Assembly (NCBI GenBank): GCA_913057235.1
Contig: CAJXNI010000029.1
Span: 1-32,427 of the forward strand
Direction: 5' to 3'
Origin: an uncultured Bacteroidota bacterium
GTDB taxonomy: Bacteria > Bacteroidota > Bacteroidia > Flavobacteriales > Schleiferiaceae
DNA: 32,427 bases
Of this stretch, positions 9,701 to 15,800 are shown piece after piece. How positions within the stretch are numbered: the stretch's first letter is position 1; each line of letters starts with the position of its first letter. The notes below the pieces were generated by a model, which saw nothing but the letters and a program-made list of their open reading frames with translations, ran no database searches and was not told the origin of the DNA. The position numbers and the translations under genes were made by a program.

Positions 9701-11615
9701 TCAAAGACCCTGGTGCGTTGTCTAAGTTTCTTTGCCCAGTAATATAAGTACGCTCCCATTTTTTACCTGGCTTATCCAAGCTCGTAACTAAATTATCTGC
9801 CCTACCATTACTGTGCACATCAAAACGCATGCGCAGAAAAACGGGGTAGTTTCTAATACCTAAAAAGGTGGCCCAACAAGTAATGGTTTTGTCATATTGG
9901 GTGAAGGAACTACCGTTTCCAAAGAGATTGCTGCCATCGTCATTGCCGTTCACTAGGGCTACATTTCGGCAATTTTTGGGATAATTGCCCAGTGCCATAA
10001 CCTCAGCTTGAAAAGCATCATAATGCGGATCACTAGACTTTTTGATATTTGCAGGATAGGATATGTGGCGATATTTTTTTCCGCTGTTTTCTGAAACTAC
10101 ACCTAGGTTTTGAGTCCAGTGCCACAGCAGAAGTTGTTTTGAGGCAGGTGTGTTTAGGGAGGCTAGTTTCTCGTCTGCTTCATCATCATTGCTATCCCAG
10201 CTGGAGACTCTTTTTAAAAACCATTGTATGCCTAAAGGCACATGTGCGCCCTTCCACGGACTGTCAAAAGATGCAAATAACCGTGTACAATGCTCTGGCC
10301 CATACTTTTCCATGTGGGTAAGAGCATAACGGGCTACTTGCCCACCCATACTAGCGCCAATTACAACGTTTTGCTCTTCACCTAACTTGTAATAATTTAT
10401 TTGTTCAATTAGGCCCGCTAAAAGCAGTCCGTTTCGTTGCATATAATCGGCACCATCCATAAAATCCAACATAATAATGTCATATCCTTCATCATGTAAG
10501 TCGGTAAGAAAATTGGGGAAGTTTTCAAAAGGGTAGTCGTCTGGTTGACAATTCCATAAAGTAGGCCAACCCGCACTCCCTAAATGAATAGACTGAGTTT
10601 GAGCTCGGCCATCGCCAGGCACAGCTCCCCCAAAGTCAATACCTTCTACAATTATAAGTGGTTTCCTGAAGTGATTTTCTTCACCCGGTGCTATATCTGG
10701 TCGGTACCATACATAGGCATTACCCAAGCCTTTTATGCCGTTCCAAGCCGAAATGTGTTGTGGTGGTAATAAATACTGAAAGCTATTGTTATTGATTAAG
10801 GTGCTACCCCAAGGTCCAGTTACCGGGAAAGGCATATCACCGCAACCAAGCGTTGTAACCACCTGCATTTTGGTGTAAAGTATGCCAGAGTTTTGGGTAT
10901 TCATTTTTATGCTCCATAGCAATGTATCTTCTGCTGCGCCATAAAGTACTTTAACCACTTGGTCAAAATTTATTGTTCTGAAGCCTAGATCGTCTCCAAA
11001 ATCTATTTCTAAACTTATAATGCTATCGTCTAAATTGCTAAACACAAGACTACTTGGAAACACAAAAGGAAGTGTATCAGCATAGGCTAAATTGTTTAAA
11101 TTATTGCCAGACCCCACCGCAAAAAAGCGTTTCTTTTCTAAAAAGTTATTACTGCCGTTTGGATTGGGAATAAAGTTGCCTGAGGCATCTAATAACAGTG
11201 TGCTATCGACAAAGGCAGTTTGCTGCACTCTATCGTATTCAAAATAATTTAGATAAATAGGAGTAGCGTCAAACTGGGCATACAGCGCTTGTTCTTGTTT
11301 CACCAAACTATCAAAGGGCGGGATTATGTTGGTATCATTGAGAGCTCTGTCTACCAATTGTAGTAAGCTTCGGCCTGTTTGGCGGCCACCAACGCCTGGG
11401 CTATCATTAAACCCCTGAAATTGATCCCAGGCGGTTATAAGATTTACCCTGTCTAGCAGCATATTGGTTTGCCTTGAACTACTACTATCAATGTGCTGCA
11501 ATGGGTTATCGCTTAGCAAGCTATCGGGCACTTGCCAAGTTAAAGGTAAGTATTGGGCAAAGCTACTAATGCTTAGGCTCAGGCTTATTAAAATTAGGCT
11601 TACTGCTTTTTTCAT
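6756..11615 (-). CDS. Giant secreted serine hydrolase with beta-helix region and T9SS type-A signal
   Basis: A 1619-residue exported protein. A Sec signal peptide (MKKAVSLILISLSLSISSFA) is followed by an N-terminal region and then an alpha/beta-hydrolase core: KPLIIVEGIDFGG, DEGYDIIMLDFMDGADYMQ, and the nucleophile elbow VIGASMGGQVARYAL with Ser422 as the likely nucleophile. Candidate acid and His residues lie in VNGNDDGSN and in the His-rich stretch around LTHFDAYHSDVDEKEHVM. Residues from about 850 to 1350 are Gly/Asn-rich short repeats (NNNTGISVNGGNFQ-like) typical of a right-handed parallel beta-helix. The last 80 residues (SLYPQPVNEKLTV to YKITKE) are a type-A T9SS sorting domain. It may be a cell-surface lipase, esterase or peptidase; substrate unknown. 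It stands alone, with its own terminator at 6703-6730. Confidence 0.85.
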   Translation of the reverse strand: MKKAVSLILISLSLSISSFAQYLPLTWQVPDSLLSDNPLQHIDSSSSRQTNMLLDRVNLITAWDQFQGFNDSPGVGGRQTGRSLLQLVDRALNDTNIIPPFDSLVKQEQALYAQFDATPIYLNYFEYDRVQQTAFVDSTLLLDASGNFIPNPNGSNNFLEKKRFFAVGSGNNLNNLAYADTLPFVFPSSLVFSNLDDSIISLEIDFGDDLGFRTINFDQVVKVLYGAAEDTLLWSIKMNTQNSGILYTKMQVVTTLGCGDMPFPVTGPWGSTLINNNSFQYLLPPQHISAWNGIKGLGNAYVWYRPDIAPGEENHFRKPLIIVEGIDFGGAVPGDGRAQTQSIHLGSAGWPTLWNCQPDDYPFENFPNFLTDLHDEGYDIIMLDFMDGADYMQRNGLLLAGLIEQINYYKLGEEQNVVIGASMGGQVARYALTHMEKYGPEHCTRLFASFDSPWKGAHVPLGIQWFLKRVSSWDSNDDEADEKLASLNTPASKQLLLWHWTQNLGVVSENSGKKYRHISYPANIKKSSDPHYDAFQAEVMALGNYPKNCRNVALVNGNDDGSNLFGNGSSFTQYDKTITCWATFLGIRNYPVFLRMRFDVHSNGRADNLVTSLDKPGKKWERTYITGQRNLDNAPGSLRYDVEDLGTAIKRGIHDELAANSFFLPVCGQVGSVNMPQAYANFIPSISALAINTSNLNFDISGPNGIDEFNPRNSGLTHFDAYHSDVDEKEHVMATTSPGGGNTAWLWNQIVNGTSLLTQQGGALTKTWNVPLVVSTLGGQDINQGGRLYLNANLPRYDLPAGDPANFDETGGLARVFLGGSCGSNLTLNINQGGEMHLGDPVQSNTAYLFIGEGATVNLNSGGLLKINPGSKLYVQSGGVLKIADEAQINSSQIIVEDGGKLIYESTADLQLNTLSSELVVQGKLNVLANATFTFTGIGKVIFDQEVFDGTSLQFGDYMEIGANAKLDLSGPAGTPPFTQKLVEVRKPVYFIDGNNNTFTEVDMRYGAVDLAPGALMYFYGKTDFHHITVNSTGGGKHAGIRIWNGNGAGALFNNCSFSNGNFGVMADWLGGGPAIQIRNSHFTNNTTGISVNGGNFQITNNQLNNNGRGVVGSALSGTSTLGNCQVTAGSNGWLGVGLSSQNGALVNITATTIKDHSAGSGNGIDMVGVDARVTCSGLLNNDVGINIWDGILYLDEDAGNEFINNNVGILYDGNSTETGIYLLEGHNKFNLGTNGSWYISGRTQGGGLLTNYLNSTTVNADFNEMPMKHSSDRGWTFPVRFGINNTTSALSLSVQNNFQNNTDCDNPVLELEHPMQTPITMQSGVGGDGPYSIGNFKTGLSNAVANITFTENEADDLSAYVDLMDLLEATFTNRDASYHPLRHMAIGASMSALENSFQYEQLTHAEGGAVLPEVQRFINILDNELDSLSDIDSNDQNAIFRYTLNKTQVYRVAGNYSQAMALFGNYTNWTFNNTQSMRAQYWECICDAEEQLYDETIGIEDFGYLTEQCDIDFAGFNYKRAEDVAEGSGIPAEVVLSNVSLYPQPVNEKLTVNFSGGFYGASDYTILNNSGQLVVRDKINWKGTSIEQINLSALTPGLYFITLDFGELGRRTYKITKE

Positions 11616-11691
11616 GGGGTAACTATTAGAGGTTAAACAAATTAATTAAAGGGTTCTAAACTAAATCTTAAAAGATTATTTGGTCAAGAAT

Positions 11692-12328
11692 TTAATAAGT
11701 AATTTCTATGTAGGAAGTATCGTGGGCCGGACAATAAACACTATCTACATATCCAGTGTACAAATCACCACGTTGTATTGTCACAAAATATCCAATTTTA
11801 TTCACCGCGTTACCTAAGCAAATACTTTTTACCGTTTCATCTTGGCGCATATAAAGTCCAAATCCCCTATTTGTTCCAAATAATGGATTTGTTTCAACAC
11901 TGTAAGCCCCAGACTGATTAATAAACCGTATCTTTAACCAAGCGTGAGAGCCAAAGCTCTACGTTTTGCGTTTGGGTTTTTCCTACTTGCAGGTAATTTT
12001 GCGGCTCTCCTGCCGTGCCTCCTTTAGCATCTAAAGAGTAATATAAAGGCGCTTCCGCTTTTACCCGAAAGCCCCCGGGGTTAGGCGCAGGGCCGTAATC
12101 AAAACTAAAGGTGTAATAACCATTTTCATCCGCTCGGATAGAATCCATAACAATTTGGTTGCGAGATCTCTTGATGACTTGCTTAATAAGATATACGCGG
12201 GCATTGGGTATAATAGCCTCTCCGTTACGGGCTTTTACCACTCCACTTACTGTGGTTAGGGTACTTTGCTCTTTTTCGCAGCTAACAAAAAAAACACACA
12301 GTGCGAATAGAAATACTAGATTTTTCAT
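11692..12328 (-). pseudogene. Lipoprotein with carboxypeptidase-regulatory-like domain, frameshifted
   Basis: The frame starting at ATG 12328 encodes a lipoprotein (lipobox FVSC) with a small beta-sandwich of the carboxypeptidase-regulatory type: VSGVVKARNGEAIIPNARVYL, then DENGYYTFSFDY. It stops at 11918 after VELWLSRLVKDTVY. A second frame, shifted by one base, opens just after a TAG and continues AWLKIRFINQSGAYSVET through to a TAA at 11692, adding about 75 residues with no start codon of its own. AWLK after a beta-sandwich is a usual continuation in such lipoproteins. The shift lies within about 30 bp before 11918. This is therefore either a broken gene or a sequencing error in one gene of about 210 residues. 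Confidence 0.7.
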
Positions 12329-12428
12329 TGGCTAGGTTTTTTAAAATGCCTATTGTTTAATTACGAAGTTAAGGTAATAAATGTAAAGCTGTGTTAAGCA
12401 GGTGTAAACTAATTAAGCTGTAATTAAA

Positions 12429-12519
12429 GAAATTGATTCCAAGCGGTTATAAGATTTACCCTATCTAGGAACATATTGGTTTGTCTAGTGCTACTACTAT
12501 CTATAAACTGCAATGGGTT
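12429..12519 (-). pseudogene. 91-bp copied fragment of the 5' end of the large hydrolase gene
   Basis: These 91 bp match 11417-11507 without gaps, with about 13 differences by eye. They encode NPLQFIDSSSTRQTNM and on to NLITAWNQF, against NPLQHIDSSSSRQTNM in the intact gene (residues about 37-66). The frame then hits a stop. There is no start, signal peptide or catalytic domain, so it is a dead fragment of a paralogue or of the gene itself. On its upstream side it is joined directly to the transposase stub. Confidence 0.75.
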
Positions 12520-12625
12520 CTCTCTCTGTGTACTGAGGTTTTATAAATAAATCAACCCAATCAATAAGGGTTAGGGTTACAAAAGTGGGCACCCCAGAAT
12601 CAATTACTTTAAAACGTTCAGACAT
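12497..12625 (-). pseudogene. Truncated REP-associated (Y1 / IS200-like) transposase stub
   Basis: From ATG 12625 the frame reads MSERFKVIDSGVPTFVTLTL and IDWVDLFIKPQYTE. This is the N-terminus of Bacteroidota Y1 transposases of the REP-associated kind, in which a VTFTVVDWVDVF-like stretch precedes the HUH motif. After about 34 residues the similarity ends, at roughly 12523, and the frame enters the hydrolase fragment, stopping at 12497. The HUH motif and the catalytic Tyr are missing, so it cannot be active. A GC-rich hairpin just upstream (12666-12688) suits the end of such an element. Confidence 0.65.
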
Positions 12626-12634
12626 GTCGCTAAT

Positions 12635-12883
12635 TTAAAAAATGGCCTTGGTTAGTTGTACAATCCGCACGCGGTGCAACCGCGCGCGAGTGGGGGAAAA
12701 ACCTCTGTCTGTATGAAAACCGGTGGTAATATCGGCCGTATCAAGTAAACCGAAATACTGTTCAATTTTCTCGTCCCATTCGGGCAGCGTATCGTATTCT
12801 ACCGTAATGGAATCTTGCTGGCTTAGGGCCATACTGCCCCACAGCATTGAAATAGCTGTAAAAAGTGTAAATTTGCAATTCAT
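12635..12883 (-). pseudogene. Secreted protein gene truncated by transposon end
   Basis: The 82-residue frame begins with a signal peptide (MNCKFTLFTAISMLWGSMALSQQ) and continues DTLPEWDEKIEQYFGLLDTA and ITTGFHTDRGFSPT. This resembles the first residues of large T9SS-exported Bacteroidota proteins, where an ITTG-L-DRG segment precedes the mature body. After SPT the reading becomes RARLHRVRIVQ, which is the translation of the GC-rich hairpin next to the transposase stub, and soon stops. I read it as the 5' end of a large gene replaced by the end of a mobile element. A real short secreted protein is the less likely alternative. Confidence 0.6.
12666..12688. repeat. REP-like GC-rich hairpin at transposase end
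   Basis: CGCACGCGGT, loop GCA, ACCGCGCGCG: a 10-bp stem with one mismatch and a 3-nt loop. It sits about 40 bp upstream of the transposase start, much richer in G and C than its surroundings. This is what REP-associated transposases recognise at element ends. Confidence 0.6.
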
Positions 12884-12928
12884 AGCGTGGTTGTTTATAT
12901 AGATTAAATAATTACGCGGTTTTCAGAG

Positions 12929-12961
12929 AGGCTGACCGGGCCGCCAAGCTATGGTTAGCCT
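12929..12961. repeat. Inverted repeat after lipoprotein copy A (possible terminator)
   Basis: AGGCTGACC and GGTTAGCCT form a 9-bp stem with one G-T pair around a loop containing GGGCCGCCAAGCTA. The T-rich flank lies on the plus-strand side (TTTCTTTCTTATT), so as a terminator it would fit rightward transcripts better than the leftward gene it follows. Confidence 0.5.
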
Positions 12962-12971
12962 TTCTTTCTTA

Positions 12972-13538
12972 TTATTCACTACTAAAAGTTTTTAAACTCA
13001 TATCAAAGCTTCCATCGGTAATATGCACGGTGTCCCCCAGGTCATTTAAAAGGGTGGCCCAAAAAGTGCCTTGCACACGGCCCGATTTGCGCTTGGGGTT
13101 ATCATAGCCGTCTTCCTGTAAGAAGGTTACTTTGATCTGCCCGGCTATGGGTTTGTCATAAAAGTAACCTGACCTGGTGGAATCACGCCAATGGAAATAA
13201 TTTGTTGTATCAATTAGGTCGAAGGTACCGGTATCATAAATGGAAGCAAACCAAAAACCCATATCGAAATAATCTTTACAACGACTGGTCGCGATAGATA
13301 AAAAGCCTGGTTCAATGTTTTTACTGCCTATTGGATAATAATTGGCCCAATAATCATCGCAATGGAGCCCCCCCCCGGTTGCATCAGGGATGAAAGTAAG
13401 CTGATACGCTGCGGTTTTCACCTTAGCTGAAAAAGAAGATAGGCAAGGGACTTCTACGCAGCGGTTGGGATTTTTGTATTCATCCTCGCAGGAGCTGAGA
13501 ATAGCGCAAAGGACAAAAAGAGTGAGTAAGTTTTTCAT
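12972..13538 (-). CDS. Lipoprotein, tandem copy A (DUF6252-like)
   Basis: A 188-residue lipoprotein with lipobox LSSC (Cys17). After CVEVPCLSSFSAKV, the body holds FWFASIYDTGTFDLIDTTNY, HWRDSTRSGYFYD and a C-terminal GRVQGTFWATLLNDLGDTVH followed by ITDGSFDMSL. This looks like the family of Bacteroidota lipoproteins with an FSAKVNG start and a G-x-F-x-A/ITDG-F-x end (DUF6252-like); function unknown. Copy B at 13660 shares both ends almost exactly. The region around residue 55 contains a run of nine G (coding strand, 13376-13368) giving GGG; a slip there would shift the frame. Start ATG at 13538. Confidence 0.8.
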   Translation of the reverse strand: MKNLLTLFVLCAILSSCEDEYKNPNRCVEVPCLSSFSAKVKTAAYQLTFIPDATGGGLHCDDYWANYYPIGSKNIEPGFLSIATSRCKDYFDMGFWFASIYDTGTFDLIDTTNYFHWRDSTRSGYFYDKPIAGQIKVTFLQEDGYDNPKRKSGRVQGTFWATLLNDLGDTVHITDGSFDMSLKTFSSE

Positions 13539-13617
13539 AGTAAAGGGGATTTGAATGTTTTTAATTTTATGCCTGCTAAGGGCGTTATTTATAGATTAAA
13601 TAATTACGTGGTTTTCA

Positions 13618-13656
13618 GAAAGGCTGACCGGGCCGCCAAGCTATGGTCAGCCTTTC
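13618..13656. repeat. Perfect 12-bp inverted repeat after lipoprotein copy B (possible terminator)
   Basis: GAAAGGCTGACC and GGTCAGCCTTTC flank a 15-base loop GGGCCGCCAAGCTAT. It is the equivalent of the repeat at 12929-12961 and here the stem is perfect. It lies 3 bp beyond the stop of the gene at 13660; the minus-strand flank is not a U-run. Confidence 0.55.
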
Positions 13657-13659
13657 TTT

Positions 13660-14205
13660 CTACTTACTACTAAAGGTCTTTAGACTCAAATCAAACTTCC
13701 CATCGGTAATATACACGGTGTCCCCCAATTCATTTAAAAGGGTGGCCCAAAAAGTGCCTTTAACGCGTCCCCATTTTTTATCGGGATGGTCGTAACCCCG
13801 TGCCTGTAAATGAGTCAACTTAATTTGCCCGGCTATGGGATTGTCATACAACTCACCTGTTATGGTAGAATCCCGCCAATAAATATAGTTGGAGGTATCA
13901 GAAACGGAGAAAGTCCCTGTGTCGTAGATACTGGCGAACCACATTCCTAACCTCAGGAAATCCGGACAGTCGGTTCCTCTTAGAGTTAAAAAACCCGCTT
14001 CTACATTTTTATCACCTTCGGGGTAGTAAGAAGCCGATGTTCCATCACATACGCTTTGAGTCTCTGGCAAAAAGGACTTACCATTCACCTTGGCAGAAAA
14101 GGAAGATGGGCAGGGCACCTCTACGCATCGGTTGGGATTTTTGTATTCATCCTCGCAGGAGCTGAGAATAGCGCAAAGGACAAGGAGAGAGAGTATATTT
14201 TTCAT
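13660..14205 (-). CDS. Lipoprotein, tandem copy B (DUF6252-like)
   Basis: A 181-residue lipoprotein from ATG 14205, where MKNILSLLVLCAILSSC gives a lipobox and matches copy A; the open frame extends further upstream to 14325 but that part is unlikely to be translated. FSAKVNGKSFLPETQ follows the lipid anchor, then FASIYDTGTFSVSDTSNYIY, WRDSTITGELYD and GRVKGTFWATLLNELGDTVY with ITDGKFDLSL. The FSAKVNGK segment is intact here but altered in copy A (FSAKVKTAAYQ), so copy B looks closer to the family form. The two copies are probably recent duplicates that are diverging in the middle. Function unknown. Confidence 0.8.
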   Translation of the reverse strand: MKNILSLLVLCAILSSCEDEYKNPNRCVEVPCPSSFSAKVNGKSFLPETQSVCDGTSASYYPEGDKNVEAGFLTLRGTDCPDFLRLGMWFASIYDTGTFSVSDTSNYIYWRDSTITGELYDNPIAGQIKLTHLQARGYDHPDKKWGRVKGTFWATLLNELGDTVYITDGKFDLSLKTFSSK

Positions 14206-14455
14206 AATAAGAGGTTTTAATAAAGGTGAAGTTTTCCTTTTGCTAGGCAGGTGGAACAGAGAAAAGCTGTTAGGTTTATGCACTGGTTTGGATTTTTGTT
14301 CATTAAACTTATAAAACTTTTGCAAGCAAAATAACTGTGGAGGGGGGTAATTTATATTTATTCTAAATAGTTTTTGTATTTAAAAAAATACGACTGGCAT
14401 CTAGTTGCGTTTAAAACTGCCACCACCAGCATTAGCTTGGCTGTTGTGCTTCAAG
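14206..14455. other. Non-coding stretch with an unexplained ORF tail
   Basis: No convincing gene is seen in these 250 bp. The part at 14340-14400 is AT-rich with long A and T runs. On the minus strand a frame running from the fragment at 14456-14605 (in a different phase) ends PNSLKHNSQANAGGGSFKRN and stop at about 14403. It may be the 3' tail of a lost gene or a dispersed intergenic repeat; I cannot name it. Confidence 0.35.
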
Positions 14456-14605
14456 CTATTTGGCAAACACTGTGGGGGAATCGTGGTCGTAGATTTTATC
14501 AGTAAAATAGACCTCACTATTTTGATAGCCGTAAAAAGGCGAGCGCTCATCTTCACTGGCTATATACAAATGTCGCCAGCGATAGTGCGGTTCAAGGGTG
14601 TGCAT
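14456..14605 (-). pseudogene. Copied 5' fragment of the gene at 6011-6577
   Basis: 14483-14604 matches 6455-6576 without gaps over 122 bp, with about nine differences by eye. The frame from ATG 14605 reads MHTLEPHYRWRHLYIASEDE and on to YGYQNSEVYFTDKIYDH, 41 residues shared with the intact gene. It then leaves homology (DSPTVFAK) and stops at 14456. The intact copy begins with GTG. No promoter or downstream part is present, so it is a dead fragment. It ends 17 bp from the start of the gene at 14622, which is read in the other direction. Confidence 0.8.
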
Positions 14606-14621
14606 TAATTCTTCTATTTGT

Positions 14622-14864
14622 ATGGGTTACATCGGTGATTGGAGCAACTTAAAGGAAAATTTAGAACGTAGCAAGCACCGCATGGCCCAATTAAAAAAGC
14701 GCCAACAAAAACGGGTTGCTAAAAACAGTCCTAATTCTAAAAGAACTGCGGAATTTACCAGTCTTAGTTTGGTAGAAAAACGCAACCGGCTGATAAACAA
14801 AATCCGCTGGGTAATGCTTTTGATAGTTTTAGTTTTAACTCTTCTGTTGCTATACCTTTTATGA
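14622..14864 (+). CDS. Small single-pass membrane protein
   Basis: An 80-residue protein from ATG 14622 (MGYIGDWSNLKENLERSKHR); an internal ATG at 14682 (MAQLKK) would give 60 residues. The first two thirds are highly basic (KKRQQKRVAKN), and the last 20 residues are a hydrophobic helix (VMLLIVLVLTLLLLYLL) that reaches the C-terminus, so it is likely tail-anchored with its charged part in the cytosol. The stop overlaps the next ATG (ATGA at 14861-14864), so it is coupled to the TIGR01777 gene. No family recognised; the coupling and composition argue for a real gene. Confidence 0.7.
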   Translation: MGYIGDWSNLKENLERSKHRMAQLKKRQQKRVAKNSPNSKRTAEFTSLSLVEKRNRLINKIRWVMLLIVLVLTLLLLYLL

Positions 14865-15763
14865 TAGTACTACTAAGCGGAGGTTCGGGTCTGGTGGGTA
14901 CAGCCTTAAGTGCGCAACTCCAGGCTCAAGGCCATGAGGTGCGCTGGTTAAGTCGCTCACCAGGCAAGAATGACCTGGATATCCAGGAATATGCCTGGAA
15001 TGTGGAGAGCGGAAAAATAGATGAAGCCGCTTTTGCGGATTTAGAGGCCATCATCAATTTGGCGGGTGCGCCCATTAGCGACCGCTGGACCCCCCAACAC
15101 AAAAGCGCTATTTTACGCAGCCGGGTAGATGGCACGCGCTTGCTTTTTAATACGGTGCAAAAATTAAAAACACCGCTAAAAGCTTTTATATCGGCTTCTG
15201 CGGTGGGTTACTACCCCAATAGTTTTGAGCAGGAGTTTACCGAAGAAGATCCACCGGGTAGTGACTTCCTCTCCTTGGTTTGTCAGAAATGGGAGCAGGA
15301 GGCCGAAAACTTTCAAGAGCTGAATATCAGAACTGCCATTTTAAGAGTGGGCATAGTGCTTAGTGAAAAGGGAGGAGCTCTGCCCAAAATGGCTATGCCC
15401 GTAAAATTAGGGCTAGGGGCTCCCCTCGCCTCTGGTAAACAATGGATGCCTTGGGTACACTTGCAAGATTTAGCCGCCATGTTTGTGCATGCCCTGGAAA
15501 ATGAAAAAATAAAAGGCGTTTACAATGCGGTGGGGCCGTACAATGCGACCAATGCCGAGCTTACATCGGCCATAGCCAAGGTTTTAAAAAGACCCCTACT
15601 CCTGCCTAAAGTACCGGCCTTTGCCTTAAAATTGCTCTTAGGTGAAATGGCTGAAACTGTCCTAGCCAGCAATAAAGCCAGTAGTGCTAAAATTCAAAAA
15701 TCAGGGTTCAGGCATGAATTTCAGGATTTAAGCCAGGCCCTTACAGCCATTTATCACAATTAA
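14861..15763 (+). CDS. TIGR01777-family epimerase / SDR oxidoreductase
   Basis: A 300-residue member of the extended short-chain dehydrogenase family. The nucleotide-binding Gly motif is GGSGLVG at residues 7-13, and INLAGAPISDRWTPQHK with SRVDGTRLL and SASAVGYYPN (Tyr of the catalytic pair region) mark the TIGR01777 / YfcH group. The C-terminal PKVPAFALKLLLGEMAETVL is the DUF1731 tail usual in this group. The substrate is not established for the family. Translation is coupled to the small membrane protein upstream. A new promoter for the M1 peptidase begins 2 bp after the stop. Confidence 0.93.
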   Translation: MIVLLSGGSGLVGTALSAQLQAQGHEVRWLSRSPGKNDLDIQEYAWNVESGKIDEAAFADLEAIINLAGAPISDRWTPQHKSAILRSRVDGTRLLFNTVQKLKTPLKAFISASAVGYYPNSFEQEFTEEDPPGSDFLSLVCQKWEQEAENFQELNIRTAILRVGIVLSEKGGALPKMAMPVKLGLGAPLASGKQWMPWVHLQDLAAMFVHALENEKIKGVYNAVGPYNATNAELTSAIAKVLKRPLLLPKVPAFALKLLLGEMAETVLASNKASSAKIQKSGFRHEFQDLSQALTAIYHN

Positions 15764-15765
15764 AA

Positions 15766-15773
15766 TATCTTTG
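15766..15773 (+). promoter_or_regulatory. -7 promoter box TATCTTTG
   Basis: TATCTTTG matches TAnnTTTG and lies 27 bp before the ATG at 15801. It explains why the in-frame TTG at 15771 cannot be the start, since it lies inside the box. A TTTA at about 15748 is a weak -33 candidate. Confidence 0.55.
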
Positions 15774-15800
15774 ACGCCCTTGAAAATTTCCCCCAAAAAT

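Larger units (their letters stand above)
12892..14205. repeat. Tandem duplication, unit about 690 bp, each with one lipoprotein gene
   Basis: The stretch from AGATTAAATAATTACG at 12901 recurs at 13593, including an inverted repeat, the gene 3' end and, after a divergent middle, the gene 5' end. The two units are head to tail. The ends of the genes are nearly identical and the centres differ strongly. Confidence 0.85.

Noticed and set aside
12635-12883. The 82-residue frame as a genuine small secreted protein.
   Set aside because: Its tail is the translation of a GC-rich hairpin beside a transposase stub, so truncation explains it better.
14861-15763. The TIGR01777 SDR as the missing 3-ketocapnine reductase.
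   Set aside because: It belongs to a different SDR branch, lies 14 kb from the operon on the other strand, and nothing in the sequence links them.
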